From: Jaapia argillacea MUCL 33604
Taxonomy: Eukaryota > Basidiomycota > Agaricomycetes > Jaapiales > Jaapiaceae
Length of the DNA: 64,000 bases
NCBI GenBank assembly: GCA_000697665.1
Contig: KL197717.1
Span: forward strand, 224,786 to 288,785
Direction: 5' to 3'
Shown: positions 12,227 through 23,863 of the stretch, piece by piece
How positions within the stretch are numbered: position 1 is the first letter of the stretch
Layout of the letters: every line of letters starts with the position of its first letter
Program-made: the position numbers and the translations under genes
The notes under the pieces: generated by a model
What the model was told of the DNA's origin: nothing
What the model saw: the letters and a program-made list of their open reading frames with translations, nothing else
The model's database searches: none

Positions 12227-12683
12227 NNNNNNNNNNNNNNNNNNNNNNNNNNNNNNNNNNNNNNNNNNNNNNNNNNNNNNNNNNNNNNNNNNNNNNNNNN
12301 NNNNNNNNNNNNNNNNNNNNNNNNNNNNNNNNNNNNNNNNNNNNNNNNNNNNNNNNNNNNNNNNNNNNNNNNNNNNNNNNNNNNNNNNNNNNNNNNNNNN
12401 NNNNNNNNNNNNNNNNNNNNNNNNNNNNNNNNNNNNNNNNNNNNNNNNNNNNNNNNNNNNNNNNNNNNNNNNNNNNNNNNNNNNNNNNNNNNNNNNNNNN
12501 NNNNNNNNNNNNNNNNNNNNNNNNNNNNNNNNNNNNNNNNNNNNNNNNNNNNNNNNNNNNNNNNNNNNNNNNNNNNNNNNNNNNNNNNNNNNNNNNNNNN
12601 NNNNNNNNNNNNNNNNNNNNNNNNNNNNNNNNNNNNNNNNNNNNNNNNNNNNNNNNNNNNNNNNNNNNNNNNNNNNNNNNNNN
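12227..12683. other. Assembly gap (run of N)
   Basis: 457 unresolved bases. Both flanks are G/A-rich on the plus strand (AGATGGAAAGAGATGG on the left, AAGAGGGGGGGGAAGAGG on the right), so the gap probably spans a purine-rich simple repeat. Long frames reported across it would be artefacts of the Ns. Confidence 0.99.
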
Positions 12684-13148
12684 AAGAGGGGGGGGAAGAG
12701 GCAGGATAGGGGGTGGGATGGTAGGTGGCCTGGAAGAGAGATGTGGTCAACATGACTCCAAGTGATTAATGTAAGGGAAAGGGAGAAGATGCCAAGAATT
12801 CAAATGAGGGGAGGACGACTCACCTCCACCAGTTGTGACACAACGCTATCCCTGTCGTATCCCGCAGATAGATGGGTACCGGGGTTCATACGCCTCTCTT
12901 CTTCTCGCAGGTAGGGAGGGAGGTGGGTCGTCGTAGCCGAAAGCCGTCATATCCAGAAACCTGCTGGATGGCAGGTGAGAGAATGAGGAGCGGAAACGAC
13001 GACGGCTGTTGCTTTCCACTCCTGGCAGCACCATGGGTTGGAGGAAAGGAGGAACTTACAATGCAGGGCGTCATTGTGGGGAGAGGAAGAGTGATAGGTG
13101 AAAGGTCACGCGTGTTGATGACTTCGTAGTCACTACATATTAGCTGGT

Positions 13149-13313
13149 AAACTTCGAAGTTTATGTGTAGCTCGAAGCTTTGGCCATTGAGCGTTAAGAG
13201 GTAGCAAATCGCCACCCCGCATGAGCTGTGGCAGATCGCCAGCTCAGCGCCATCCGTGGCGATTCGCCCTTTGCTACTTGCTACTTGCTACGTGGCAACT
13301 CTCCACGTAGCAA
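13149..13313. repeat. Cluster of palindromes and hairpins
   Basis: Three inverted repeats lie side by side. A perfect 14-bp palindrome AAACTTCGAAGTTT is at 13149-13162. An imperfect hairpin runs from 13201 (GTAGCAAATCGCCAC) to about 13277 (GTGGCGATT, then a short bulge, then TTTGCTAC), with an inner GAGCTG/CAGCTC stem. A perfect hairpin has 11-bp arms TTGCTACGTGG (13285-13295) and CCACGTAGCAA (13303-13313) with a 7-nt loop. No open frame uses this DNA. It could be ends of decayed inverted-repeat elements. Confidence 0.75.
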
Positions 13314-13463
13314 GGTTCCCCGCGGGTCGTATGTTCTCACAAAAACAGGCTTTAAGCCGCGAGAAAGTATGTCAGTTAGAAATGGGTCCGATGCAGTCAG
13401 ATGAAGAGGGGAGAGTGCGGTCACATAGCTGGAACACGACCCGTCACGATCACGTTACATGTA

Positions 13464-14057
13464 ACGTGTTGCACCCCCAAGTCGGACACACCGAGATGTC
13501 GGACACTGGGCTCCTGCTCGCGCGGGGGTCGTTGAACAGATCTGTAAATTCATGTATGCCATCTTTAGGGTGCCTCAATTCATCCTACAGGAGGAATAAG
13601 CACACAGGACATTGCATCCCTCACAATAAATCATGCCCATCGGGAGGACATGGTCTGCCATGTGGTTCGGCATTTTCCGAGCCGCGCCCCCCGCCACCGA
13701 CAGCGACAACGAGTTTCCCTCAGAATGAGGACGTCTCAGGATGGTCTACCCACCCAGGCACCCGTGGATATGTATTAGAGACATAGTTGTGTGCTGAATT
13801 GGTGGGGCCGTCAAATATCATAACTTCATTTTGCTTTGTCCGACTTCCCGGTGCCCACATGGCCTTGTGGCCGAAAATGCCCCGGACATGCAGCGACCAC
13901 AGATTTATTTGTACGATGGTTGGAACTAATTCCCGTTGGTGAGGCACAGAAAGGATACAAGAAAACTAGATTATCAAAAAAGTACTCGAAAATGTGGTCT
14001 GTAGCTGGAGGTGTGCATCCATCAGTAAAATGTGTCCGACTTGGGGGTGCAACACGT
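13464..14057. mobile_element. 594-bp non-autonomous element with 27-bp perfect terminal inverted repeats
   Basis: The 27 bases at 13464-13490 (start ACGTGTTGCACCCCC) are the exact reverse complement of those at 14031-14057 (end GGGGGTGCAACACGT). Each end is flanked by TA (13462-13463 and 14058-14059), consistent with a TA target duplication as made by Tc1/mariner-type transposases. The interior has no transposase-like frame, so this is a MITE-like element that would need help in trans. The left insertion point lies in an 18-bp perfect palindrome, CACGTTACATGTAACGTG at 13451-13468, which includes the first bases of the element. Confidence 0.8.
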
Positions 14058-14208
14058 TAACACGGCTGACTGCTTAGTACTTGCTGAGTTCATGGGTGGG
14101 CAAACTTGCCAGGGCTCAATACAGTCATAGGCGTATCCGCAATCTATACATTAACATTTATCTAGAGATGCACACTGAGTGGCTCTTACGACTTTTAGCA
14201 ACTACGAT

Positions 14209-15363
14209 TCACTCGGAATCGTATGATCTCGATGGGTCCCATAGGCTCAGGAGTTGGTTAGCACGTTCCTGCAAGTTAGCCAAGCCAAACTTTGTCGCCT
14301 TGCACACCACATCTTCTAAGATGTCAAGCACACCCGTAGCGTACTGTTAGATAGTCAGTAGTTAATATAATGCAGTCAGCTCCCGCCACACGAGTAAGCT
14401 GACGGCCGTACCTCGAACATCTCGACTGTGACATCAAATGATGCATCCGGCGCTATCTCAACTAAAATTGCGCGACAACGTGGGCCAACCGAGGCTAGAT
14501 GTTCAAGGGATTGCTCGAGCAGCTCAACGCCATCCTATCCAAAGGGTAAAATGTGTTGTACATTTGAATAGAGGATAGCGACGAACCAATCAATGGGCTT
14601 ACATTGTCAATATGAGAGGCCTCATGATAATTGTCGAACTCTTCCTCCAGGTCTTGCGCCGAAAGGCGCAGGGACGTGACTGGACAGGTACATCAGCCTT
14701 AGTTAACGTCAATCCCCATAACGAGCTCACCCATGGCCCAAAAAACCATCGAACACCTGGATCTTACCGACACCGTCTCAAACAATGCCCATCTGCCTGG
14801 TGGAGATTGTATGGCGAGTGCAAACACCGTCCACGATGCAGGATCGTTGATCAGACTGATGTTGTCCCAGTCAGGCTGAGCGAGCGTGTGCTGGCAAAAG
14901 CCCTCGCAGAAGGCCAAGTTCTCATAAGCATTGAGAATCGACGAACGATCGGAGCCGGTTGGAGAGAAGGGGGTAAAGGTATCCTTGCACCAGGCAATGA
15001 ATGCCGTCAAGCTCCTCGAGGGCGTGTAGACTCGTAGATGAAGGGCTCTCCGGTATGCAACGCGTATCTCATCAAGAAGGCGGAAGGGGTTCGAAGGGAG
15101 ACTGTATCGGCAAGGGTGTCAGTACATACTGAGCACTGAGCTGAACCAAAGAAAGATGCTCACCTTCCATCGAGGTTTCGTTTGAATTGAAAGGCATCGC
15201 AGATGACTTTCATGGTCACCTCTCGAATCTGGTGAGATACCTGAAGCAAAGCCAGTACGTCGTTCTGGTCCTTGGGAGGCGGGTAGGGCTCGGTGATGGT
15301 TTCATCGATATATTCAGTGACTACCTTGGCAGTAATTTCGTATAGAATTTCTGAAGGCAACAT
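14209..15363 (-). CDS. LPPELLYE-family protein of unknown function, copy C
   Basis: Five exons (15363-15164, 15101-14731, 14679-14603, 14534-14412, 14343-14209) give 301 residues, with all phases consistent (2, 1, 0, 0). The N-terminus reads MLPSEILYEITAKVVTEYID, then LLQVSHQIREVTMKVICDAF, matching the family signature. The middle exon carries GRWALFETV. The C-terminus, LANLQERANQLLSLWDPSR, aligns with LLEKWG of copy B. The start is the ATG immediately before LPSEILYE; a longer N-terminus from an upstream exon cannot be excluded. It lies between the palindrome/MITE island and a divergently placed secreted-protein gene. Function unknown. Confidence 0.75.
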
Positions 15364-15859
15364 GAGTTGGCCAGTCGATGGATACTTTACCAGATATGTA
15401 GGCAGGAGGATAGAGAGCTGAGAGCAAGCCGTGGAGAGCGGCGAGGCAAACCGACCATGATATGTATGGCCACAAAGGACGGGAGTGACAAATTGAAAGA
15501 GACCAATGATTGATAACTCGTGCATGTGCACTCTGACCAGCAAAGAGACAGCTTAGTACCATGGCTGATTGTCGTGCAAAGAAACGATTGTGTGAGGACA
15601 AAGAAAATCGCACGTCGCTTTTGCAATACCCGTCCCGATTTCCCGTCGCACCGCGGTTAATTGAATGGTGGATGTCGGACTCCTTGGAGAGATAGATAGA
15701 TGCACGGCGTGGTCCCAGTGACACATGCGAAAGGTCACCGGTTACCTGGGGCAGGGCCCTGACCCAAAAATAAACGAAGGTCTGAGTAGATGAATACAGC
15801 TGAAAGCTACAAATGTGGTAGGGATACAGTGCCAATACAATGCCCAGCTATTCCGTCGT

Positions 15860-16655
15860 TCATGGGAACGTCAAGATGTACGCCTTCGTTGCCTGCTCCC
15901 AGCTACAGTCTGGCAACCCATTCGTTGTCCCATCCCCATTCCCTCCACACATCTTCTCCAACTGAGGACCAAGCGACTTGAGGATGACTTGTAGCTGACT
16001 TTTGACGTCGGCCGAGCGTCTATTCTTCAAAAACTTGGAGTAGTCGTTGCCGATCAATGAACCACGAGGAATGAACCTCTTGAACATCCTAGGCGGCGGG
16101 TTAGTTGTGTGTTCCAAAACGGTTTGCTCGATTTCCTTGTAGGTCTCGGATCCAGGCTTAACAAGATTTTCGAGCATATGGAGCGTAGTGTTGTAGGCGA
16201 TGTACCGAAGCTTCCCATAAAAGTGGACAAGTGAACCTGGAGTCCCGCAGACGACAGGGCAGTTGGGGTTGGGGCAGCCAGGAGGGTTGATGGTGAAGTC
16301 CGGGGGCAGTTGACATTTCCCGTGGAAGTACGACGGAAAGATGGCTGTTTCGAGCGCCGAAGAGATTTCAGAGTTGTAGGTTGCTTGCACGGGTTGCAGG
16401 AAGTACGTGACTGTTGGGGGTTGCGCGGTTGGTGGGACCAGCTGGTTGATTTGATTCCCCTATTGACGGCTCGATTGAAGAAAAAGAAATTTGAGTAGGC
16501 AAGTAACTCACGATATTTGTGAGGAGGGTTTGGATGGGCAAAGCGTAATTGTCAATCCATCGTTGTGTGACGCCATCCATGCAATCCTTTTCGCAAGCAA
16601 GCACAGCGACCGGCGCCATGAGAAGGGGTATAAAGGACAGAGCTTGGAAGAACAT
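15860..16655 (-). CDS. Small secreted protein of unknown function
   Basis: Two exons, 16655-16512 and 16460-15860, give about 248 residues. The N-terminus MFFQALSFIPLLMAPVAVLA is a typical signal peptide, cleaved probably just before CEKDCMDGVTQRW. The mature part is Cys-containing (CPNPNCPVVCGTP) with an N-glycosylation site in YNTT, and ends in CSWEQATKAYILTFP. I recognise the general pattern as one found in secreted hypothetical proteins of agaricomycetes but know no function. It stands between copies C and D with its own promoter region at 16656-16826. Confidence 0.8.
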
Positions 16656-16991
16656 GATACAGGTTTTTACAGGAAATTTAGGAAGAATGAGCGAGCTAGA
16701 TATGCTTGGGGATAGCGGAGATGGTGGTCAAGTTCAAGTTCAAGTTCAGTTCTGACTTTAAACTCCGCGACGCGTTCGAAAAGGCGACTCTGAGTCTCCG
16801 TCGGACCGTTAGGTTCATCTCTCTCCATGGTCTTGTCTCGTCTGATATCTCGAATTCTAGATAGCCCACCATTCTGGTTATTCAACTATCAAGATAACCC
16901 GCGCTCTCCACCCTCCGTCCAGGAGGAGGTAAACTCGCTGTCGTCCACTACGAGATCTCCAAATATCGCTGCTCTGCCAGGCTGCAACAGT
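16656..16991. other. Divergent promoter region between the secreted protein and copy D
   Basis: About 336 bp separate the start of the minus-strand secreted protein (16655) from the preferred start of copy D (16992). A frame continuous with copy D runs from an ATG at 16827, so part of this stretch could be coding. A run of AAGTTCAAGTTCAAGTTC-type triplets at 16729-16748 is the only visible repeat. Confidence 0.5.
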
Positions 16992-18177
16992 ATGGTCTTG
17001 CCTCCGGAGCTTCTTCACGATGTTGTAGCCGAAGTCGTCGCTGAATACATCGATCGGACTATAGCAGAGCCTAACGGAGTCTCGAATGATCTTTTGGCTC
17101 TGCTCCAAGTGTCACATCAGATCCGAGAAGCCACTCTGAAAGTTGTTTGTGATGCCTTCACGTTTGAACGAAATCCTAATGGAAGGTGAAAGTTCTGTTC
17201 TCTTTCCAGTATTAACGCCCCTCATCTCTGTCTCTTTTTAGCCTCCCTTCGAATCCGTTCAATTTGATCGCGGCCATGCGGAAGAATTATCAGGATTCTG
17301 ATGCACACAATGAAAAGAATGGGAGTATGCTCTGTGAATCATGCTCAAGAGCGAAATCTGCATCGGACGATGTAACTCTCCTCGACCAATACCAGCTCCT
17401 GGTAATGGGACAATGTTACTGGCAATTTATGATGGGCTTGCCAGAGTGGGAGGACCAGAGGCTGCTGAAATTAGGTTATGAGATAGTCGCTATGGCCCTA
17501 TTCGTTCCGCCTGGGAGACTCATTCTGCACAGCAGAGTGACGGCCAGAGCTCGGAATATTCTTGCGTTTTGGGTGTTGGGTAAGCGAATCGAACTGCAAG
17601 TCTGCACCTCAAGACATTTGGCTTATCGTTGGCAGTCGCATACTTGCGGCTCAATTGCCTGGAGCTGAACAGGCTAACGGTGGAGTTCAGTAATTGTGAC
17701 ACCGAAGATGAACTCGATCCGGTACGTCCTGTACTGACCGCCACGCTCCCCTCAGTTGTGGATTTATCAAATTTTTCGATTGTATAGGGAAATGTTAAGC
17801 GTGCCGAAGAGGTCCTTAAGACGTTGGAGAAGAGTGAGGCCAGATGCTCCCAACAACTGGAAAGAGTAGCGATCAGCTCATGGCAGGTCAAGATCACAAA
17901 GAAAATTCTTGAGGTATTTTGTCTTGCTGATCAAACTGGCTTACGAGCCTCCTCACACCACTCCGAGCTCGCAGATGTTGGTACCGCACTTATATACGTC
18001 GAGGCAAGGTGCAGGCTCCCCGCTCTGGAGAGAGTCTGCGATGGAGCCATGCAACTCACGGACTTATGGGGTCAGATGCTATGGGAGGACGAAGATAGTG
18101 CTCCATTTCGCTGGGTGCCGCGGAGAGGGTTGGTCTTATCCTCACAAGTCCATGTTCTGGGTGCCGGCGATGTATGA
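16992..18177 (+). CDS. LPPELLYE-family protein of unknown function, copy D
   Basis: Four exons (16992-17185, 17242-17579, 17636-17721, 17788-18177) give 335 residues. The signature reads MVLPPELLHDVVAEVVAEYID, then LLQVSHQIREATLKVVCDAF and ERNPNGR before intron 1. Exon 2 has GQCYWQFMMGLPEWED and VPPGRL; the C-terminal part has ITKKILEVFCLADQTGL and ends GAGDV. In copies C, E and F an intron follows the segment aligned with KKILE. Here a GT-AG pair exists at that place, but splicing it shifts the frame away from the paralogues, so I read through it as in copies A and B. It is the only member on the plus strand. An upstream in-frame ATG at 16827 would add 55 residues. Confidence 0.78.
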
Positions 18178-18402
18178 TTAGCTATAACCTAGTGTAGAAT
18201 AAACCATGGATATGTATTAGTATCTAGTTCAGTTTCGACTCGCCATTGAACAGTGTAAGGAAGCTTGTAGAGGGACGCTCAGTGAGAAATATCTACCCCG
18301 ACAATCTGTCGGCTGTAGGGTCTTCATGACCAGAGTAGCGATGGCATGCGGGGGGTTCCAAAACATAGTAGCATGCTTCAGGACTCCACGAACCTAACGG
18401 GC

Positions 18403-19647
18403 TTAGGGAGCAGCGAAATGCAGATATGGTGGCCTGTGATATCTCTCCCTCCACCCGTCGCTCATCAGAGGTGTCCACTGCTCTAACAATATCTGAACAC
18501 GATGCTGAATAGGATCGATCAGCGGATTCGAAGGGACTAGCAAGATCTGCTCAAGCAGTGGTAGCGCTCGAGATTTCTGAGAAACAAGGAAGTTAAGGCT
18601 ACGAGTGATGGGTGACGGACATAGGATGTTGGCGCCGTACCTCAATCATTTCTCCTGTCAACTCCTGATGATTATCTGGCAGGACTTTCTCGAAGTTCTT
18701 CCAGAAGCTGCTCTCGAGCCGCGTAAGAATTGCACTGGCGGTAGCTATGTCTTCTGACTGAACCAGCAGTCCGGTCAGATCGTATGACAATTGAGTGTTG
18801 GGCAAGGAGATACTTCTATGTCAGCACAAAGAGCGACAGACTCCACCCACACTGCCCGAAGGATCTCCAATTTCGTCGAATACTTCAACAGCTCGGACAC
18901 TTTGTAGACAATGATAGGTGGGGATGAATCATAAGTGACGGTACAGCACTGGCACGTACCGAGGTTGAAGAAAACCACCCTGTCCTTTCCTCTCTCCCTG
19001 ACGTTGACATACAACGCTGTTCGTCCGCTGGGAATATCCATCGCAGACAAGAAACCATCTGAACTCTTCTTAAAAAATCTCTCAGCTCCTGGAATTCCGT
19101 TGTACTCCACGGCGAGCGCCAAACGGTACTCCCCGAGACCCAGGAAGAAATAATTGTAAAGGATGTTCCGGGAACCATCTCCGGGGCGGTGAAAAGGAAG
19201 TTTCTTGACATTGTCTTCAAAGGGTATAAAATTGGTTCCCGGGTGATATCTGCCGTCGAATGTCATAGCTGATTGGTAGAGACGGCGACTATACTTCAAA
19301 AATTCAAACGGATTTTCCGAGAGGCTAGTAGGTTCACCAAATAATCAATCATGCTGATCGTGATGGAAGGAACTACGCCAATAACAGAGCAGAGCGAACC
19401 TTCCGTCCGGTTCCCGTCTGAGGGAGAAGAAGTCGCAAAGAAGCAACAGAGTCACTTCGCGGAAGCGATGGTTAACTGCGAGTAGATGCTGAATGATGTT
19501 CTCCTCGGGGGTGGGGGATGATGGATCAGTGATGAACAAGTCGATGTATTGCGCGATAAGGCCGGTCAGGGTTTCGTACAGGAACTCGGGTGGTAGTTTG
19601 GAGTCCAAACCACTCCGCAACGCCTCTGGCGAATGAAGTTCGACCAT
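18403..19647 (-). CDS. LPPELLYE-family protein of unknown function, copy E
   Basis: Five exons (19647-19400, 19324-18960, 18899-18814, 18757-18641, 18576-18403) give 329 residues. The start MVELHSPEALRSGL leads into LPPEFLYETLTGLIAQYID and NHRFREVTLLLLCDFFSL. Exon 2 contains YNYFFLGLGEYRLALAVEY and IPSGRTALYVNVRERGKDR; the end is LLEQWTPLMSDGWRERYHRPPY. All intron phases match copies C and F. It is tail-to-tail with copy D and about as distant from it as from F, so the cluster contains both old and recent duplicates. Function unknown. Confidence 0.8.
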
Positions 19648-20076
19648 GATCTCCCAATGAGTGGTGTCAGACGAATCGATGAGACAACCACTGCTGGAGG
19701 GAGTATGACGGACAGTATTGTAGAAATGTCTGATGAATGCCCGTCAAAGGGACGTCCTTGGGGTGTTTGTTATACCTCTGCCACGTACTTGATCTGCCAG
19801 TGACTGTGTCGTGACTTCCCTTTGAGGCCCAGTGTCAGAGCCGGCGTAGTCAAGATGGATCGACAGATACGCGGCGTGAACGAGAAGAATGGACGGGAAT
19901 GCACAGTGTGTAACGCCGATCAAGCTTCTTAGAGTATCACGATAGCGAGCGTGACATTTTCAAGTGAGATTCCAACCGTTCAGCGCCATCAAATGTGTCG
20001 CATTTAAGTTCGCGAAATGCTCAACATGAAAATGGTATCGATCACGCAAGGCCCGAGTAGATATGCAAACACAATT
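19648..20076. other. Spacer between copy E and the kinase gene
   Basis: About 430 bp with no frame worth reporting. It holds the promoter of copy E and the 3' end of the kinase, both minus strand. Confidence 0.4.
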
Positions 20077-22157
20077 TCACCTCCAGCCATTAATTATGAG
20101 GACAGGACCAGCTGAGAGTCCGACGCCTGATGATACTGGCACTCGTTTTTCGGAAGGGTCTTGAAGAAATCTGCAACAAGGCATGGATGGGTTGTCACGG
20201 TGGGGCGAGCAACAGAAACATGGGAAATAAGTGACCCCATCAAGCTTCAGATGCCATTCAAAGGGGGACTGGGTGGCGAAAGGGGCGTTTGATGTATGCC
20301 AAAAAAATAATAGGGATGAAGGTCCTTCCGCAGAGGCAGATGGGACACGCACCGGGTGGCAACTTGAAGTCGACGAATGATAGAAGACAAGGAAGGTCTA
20401 AGCCCGGGATCATGGGACCAACACTCCGTTATCAGCATCCAGACATCGTCAGTGAGTCCACGAGAAGGCGGTAGAGAGGGCCGTTCAGGTCGACTCCCTT
20501 CAATTGCTCTGACGAACACGACGATGCCTGGCTCTAAGTTGGGAAACGGGGCTTTGCCTGAGAAAATCTGCGGTGTTGCCAGTCGGATGAGGCTCACCAG
20601 TCGAGGCTGGTTTAAAGGGTATACACACCTCCCAGGACGCGATCCCAAATGAGTAGACATCGCTCTGCTCTGGACTGGCGTTTTCGAGACGGGGATCCAT
20701 ATATCTGTACGTTGACTGATGTGGTCCGGTGACCGAATTGAGACTCTTCTCACCGTGGAGAACGGCACTGTGACCAAAATCGGTCAGACATGCGCGAAGA
20801 TAGCGATCGACGAGTATGTTATTCTGATCGGGAAATATTCAGCAACAGATGCATAGGATAAAATACGGACTACTGACGGGTTTCACATCTCCATGAGCTA
20901 TCCCAACACAGTGAAGAAAAGCTAGACCTTCCGCTGCCTCCATAAGCTGACGTGGCGGGGATGAGTTGACGGGCGATGGAAGCATGAACGCTCAGGCGCT
21001 TACCAGTCGTGGACGATCTGCATCAGGATTGCGTCTTAGATATTCGGTGATGGTACCATTCTTCATCCACTTTGAAACCATGCACAAGTCGCCCCGGAAG
21101 AAAGTCACACCCAAGAATGGCACCACGTTGGGGTGTCTAAGTCGGGCCCAAACAATTGTCTCGACGATATAAGGCTGTCCATGAATCGTGACATGCACCA
21201 AAACTTCAATCGATCGGGCTCACCTCGATGGTCGTAGACCCAGTAGGTCGCTTTGGTCGCTTTACTGCAACGGAGCAACGGCGACAATACCCTTTGAACA
21301 CATCTGCAGTCCCACCACAATCAACCGGATATTCAGACACCCCAGTCAAGGGCCATGGCAGGGCATAGGACGAAGGTAGAATACCCGCGTTTCGGCAGAA
21401 TTTACGCAGAACTTTCATGCATCGAGTATGTAGCGGACTTTCCACAGGAAGCTTGCACATTGCCTGAACCGCTGAGTATCACTTCTAATCAGTCTTAGAA
21501 GAGGAGGCTCACCTCACTGAGCAAATCCGCGGATGATTGCGCATCTTCGCGGTTCAGACTCCTCAAGGTGGCCAGGTGTTCCTTCGTAGAGAGGACGTCA
21601 AACAAAGTCGTGTCAACGGCATCTGCGAATTCGGGAGGGGGTGGAAAAGCTTCGGAAAGTTCTACTTTAAGGCCGTACGATTGTGCCAATTGGCCGACAC
21701 GTTTCAGAAAGTAGTTGGGACCGCGACCGTTCCTGACCAGGCGATCCTTCAGTTGCCCCAACACCTCAGCAACCTGCTGGTGGCGAGCTAACAAAATGAC
21801 GGGACCCCAAGATTCCCAGATCCCGAGTTGAGAAGTCAGAATCTGATACCATTCACGACTAGATCCCAGTGGAGAAGGTTAAAATTGCGCGTTCACACGG
21901 GATGGGGCGAAAACAGACCTGTCCGAGTTCGCTACCGTGGCGCTTTCGGCTCTTGAGACAATCGAGTCCAGAGAAGGACGTCGTAGCGAGCCGACACTGA
22001 AGGTCGCCAATGCTTGTTGGATCAAATGACGGACGAAAAGCTGTGACGAAACCACTCAATCAGACAGCAATCGGAAGGTATTACAATCCTGACCTACCGA
22101 GGCAAAGTGCACAGAAGGTAGGTCTTCTAGCAGAGAACGGAGCTCCGGTTGCGACAT
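20077..22157 (-). CDS. TKL-type protein kinase (agaricomycete expanded family)
   Basis: A multi-exon gene starting MSQPELRSLLEDLPSVHF (ATG 22157-22155). The N-terminal ~200 residues are helical, with QQVAEVLGQLKDRLV and a Cys-containing segment CMKVLRKFCRNAGILPSSYAL typical of this fungal family. The kinase domain follows. Its glycine loop is CGGTADVFKG, the ATP lysine is in VAVKRPK, the hinge-side motif is LRHPNVVPFLGV, the catalytic loop is AHGDVKP, NNILVD carries the metal-binding Asn, DFG is in LTDFGHS, the activation segment has YRYMDPRL, and the C-lobe has SDVYSFGIASWEV and CWSHDPGLRPS. The HRD arginine is Gly, which is common in this family, and no key catalytic residue is missing, so activity is likely. 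The last short exon, ending LIINGWR, is less certain. It sits inside the LPPELLYE cluster, but nothing shows a functional link. Confidence 0.85.
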
Positions 22158-22577
22158 TGCTGGTTTTGACCTCTGTCAGAGGGAAAGAAGAAATCAGCTA
22201 CCCAATCTGAGAACCCATAATATCGGAAAGGTAAGGAGGCCGTTCGACACGGGCTGAGCCTCACTACATTCACGCGGCATCAATCGTATACGATGGAAAA
22301 TGCCTGTAATCGATGTCGCAGTGGGTTTCAAACTAAATCGATCGATCCATGTTAGATACATGCACCGAAAGCGTGGAAGAGGCTCTACTTCTAGAGAGCC
22401 GCATGACAAGCCTCGAGAGGAAATCGATAAGCGTTGGTGGGCGTTACCAGAGCGCCAGTATGCCAACTTTGCGTAGCTCTGCAGTTCACGCATGTATGGC
22501 CAGTCTGATGTGTAGGGTTAGTCCACGAATAGAAGGGCCACCTTCTGATAGAGTGAAGAGTTGGATACACCATGAAT

Positions 22578-23863
22578 TCAAAGCGAGGCAAGGTACGGAG
22601 GCTCGACATATCGGTCTTCCCAACCTTCGGCCAACAATGGCGTCCACTTCTCCAACAAGGCATTCGCACGTTCATGAAAATTCCTATCGGGACTGAACGG
22701 GGGATCAGAGATGGTACGAAGCAGAGCTGGGATGACTCCCGAAAGCTAGAGGTGGTTGATGAGAGTGAACGCATGAGTTCCGCGGAATGGTCCGTTGAAA
22801 TGAATACTGCGTACCTCGATCATTTGTCCAGTAATCTCAATATCCTCGTAAAGCCTAAGACCGGACAGCGCATTGACAAGATAGTCTTTGATGGTTTCGA
22901 TAGACTCCAGGGACATATCAACACACACAACTTTCTCTTCCTGCTTCACATTCAGTATTGCAATAGGAAAACAAGGTGGATGCTTACCGGGGGTGGTAAA
23001 CCCTGACTCAGAGCATGCACGCAGATTTGTCGACAGAGCTCTAGCCTTGTGGTGTGACCGACCAAATGTGCAGCTGCAATTTGGTCAACAATTGTCAGTG
23101 ACTCGACTCGACAGATCTCAGCATGATGAAGGTGTGACCCACTGCTTAATGTCAACACCAGCAAGTCCCTGGCTCTCGTCCAAACTCTCTGGTACAAAGG
23201 CCACCGTCCTTTCGGTACGGACAGCGCTGCCACAGCCAACTGCATACCCGGAGACAGGTGGCCACCCCGTGCTATATGCTTCAAACATAGTTCACCAACG
23301 GCGAGACAGTAGTAATTGGAAAGGATACTCGTCCGATGGTTCTTGTTGTCTTCTGCAACAGACTGGGAGTTCGCGTCAACGGGGACTGGCAAAGGGATAG
23401 GTTCGGGAGGTGGGGCCGACTTGGCGTTGCAGATGACCCTATATGTCTGGCGCATCTGGGCGAGAGCTAGGAAGGGATCCTCGGAAAGACTGAACATGGA
23501 GAGGGCAACAGTATACTGTTAGTCGTCACGATATTCACTGGAAAACACATTGATATGGAGACAAGGGATTCACCTGCCATCTGTCTCTCGTTTGAGAATG
23601 AACAAGTCACAGAGAACTTCGAGCGTCACCTCTCGGATTTGGTGGCATGTTTGAAGCAGTGACAACACTGGGTTGTTTGGGAGAACGTTGGATGACAGGT
23701 CTGGTGGGGAAGACGCAGTGACAAAGGTATCAATGTACTCTGCAACGATTGGTCCAACTATCTTGTATAATATTTCCGGTGGAAGTAGCTGGCGGTTCTG
23801 CAGAGGTCGCGAGTTTGTATTATTCTCCGTGGCTTCGTGAACAACCGTGATAAGGACCAACAC
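22578..23863 (-). CDS. LPPELLYE-family protein of unknown function, copy F
   Basis: Five exons (23863-23574, 23489-23143, 23073-22988, 22943-22815, 22745-22578) give 339 residues; lengths and phases match copy E exon by exon (exon 3 is 86 nt in both). The signature is LLPPEILYKIVGPIVAEYID, then LLQTCHQIREVTLEVLCDLF. Exon 2 has YYCLAVGELCLKHIA and VPKGRWPLYQRVW; the end is LLEKWTPLLAEGWEDRYVEPPY. The N-terminal 25 residues before the signature differ from the paralogues and the true start could be internal. Function unknown. Confidence 0.8.

Noticed and set aside
12163-12765. Long frames across the assembly gap
   Set aside because: They consist of unknown residues created by the run of Ns.
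17912-17972. Possible intron in copy D (GT...CAG)
   Set aside because: Splicing shifts the frame away from the paralogues; reading through gives the family sequence, as in copies A and B.
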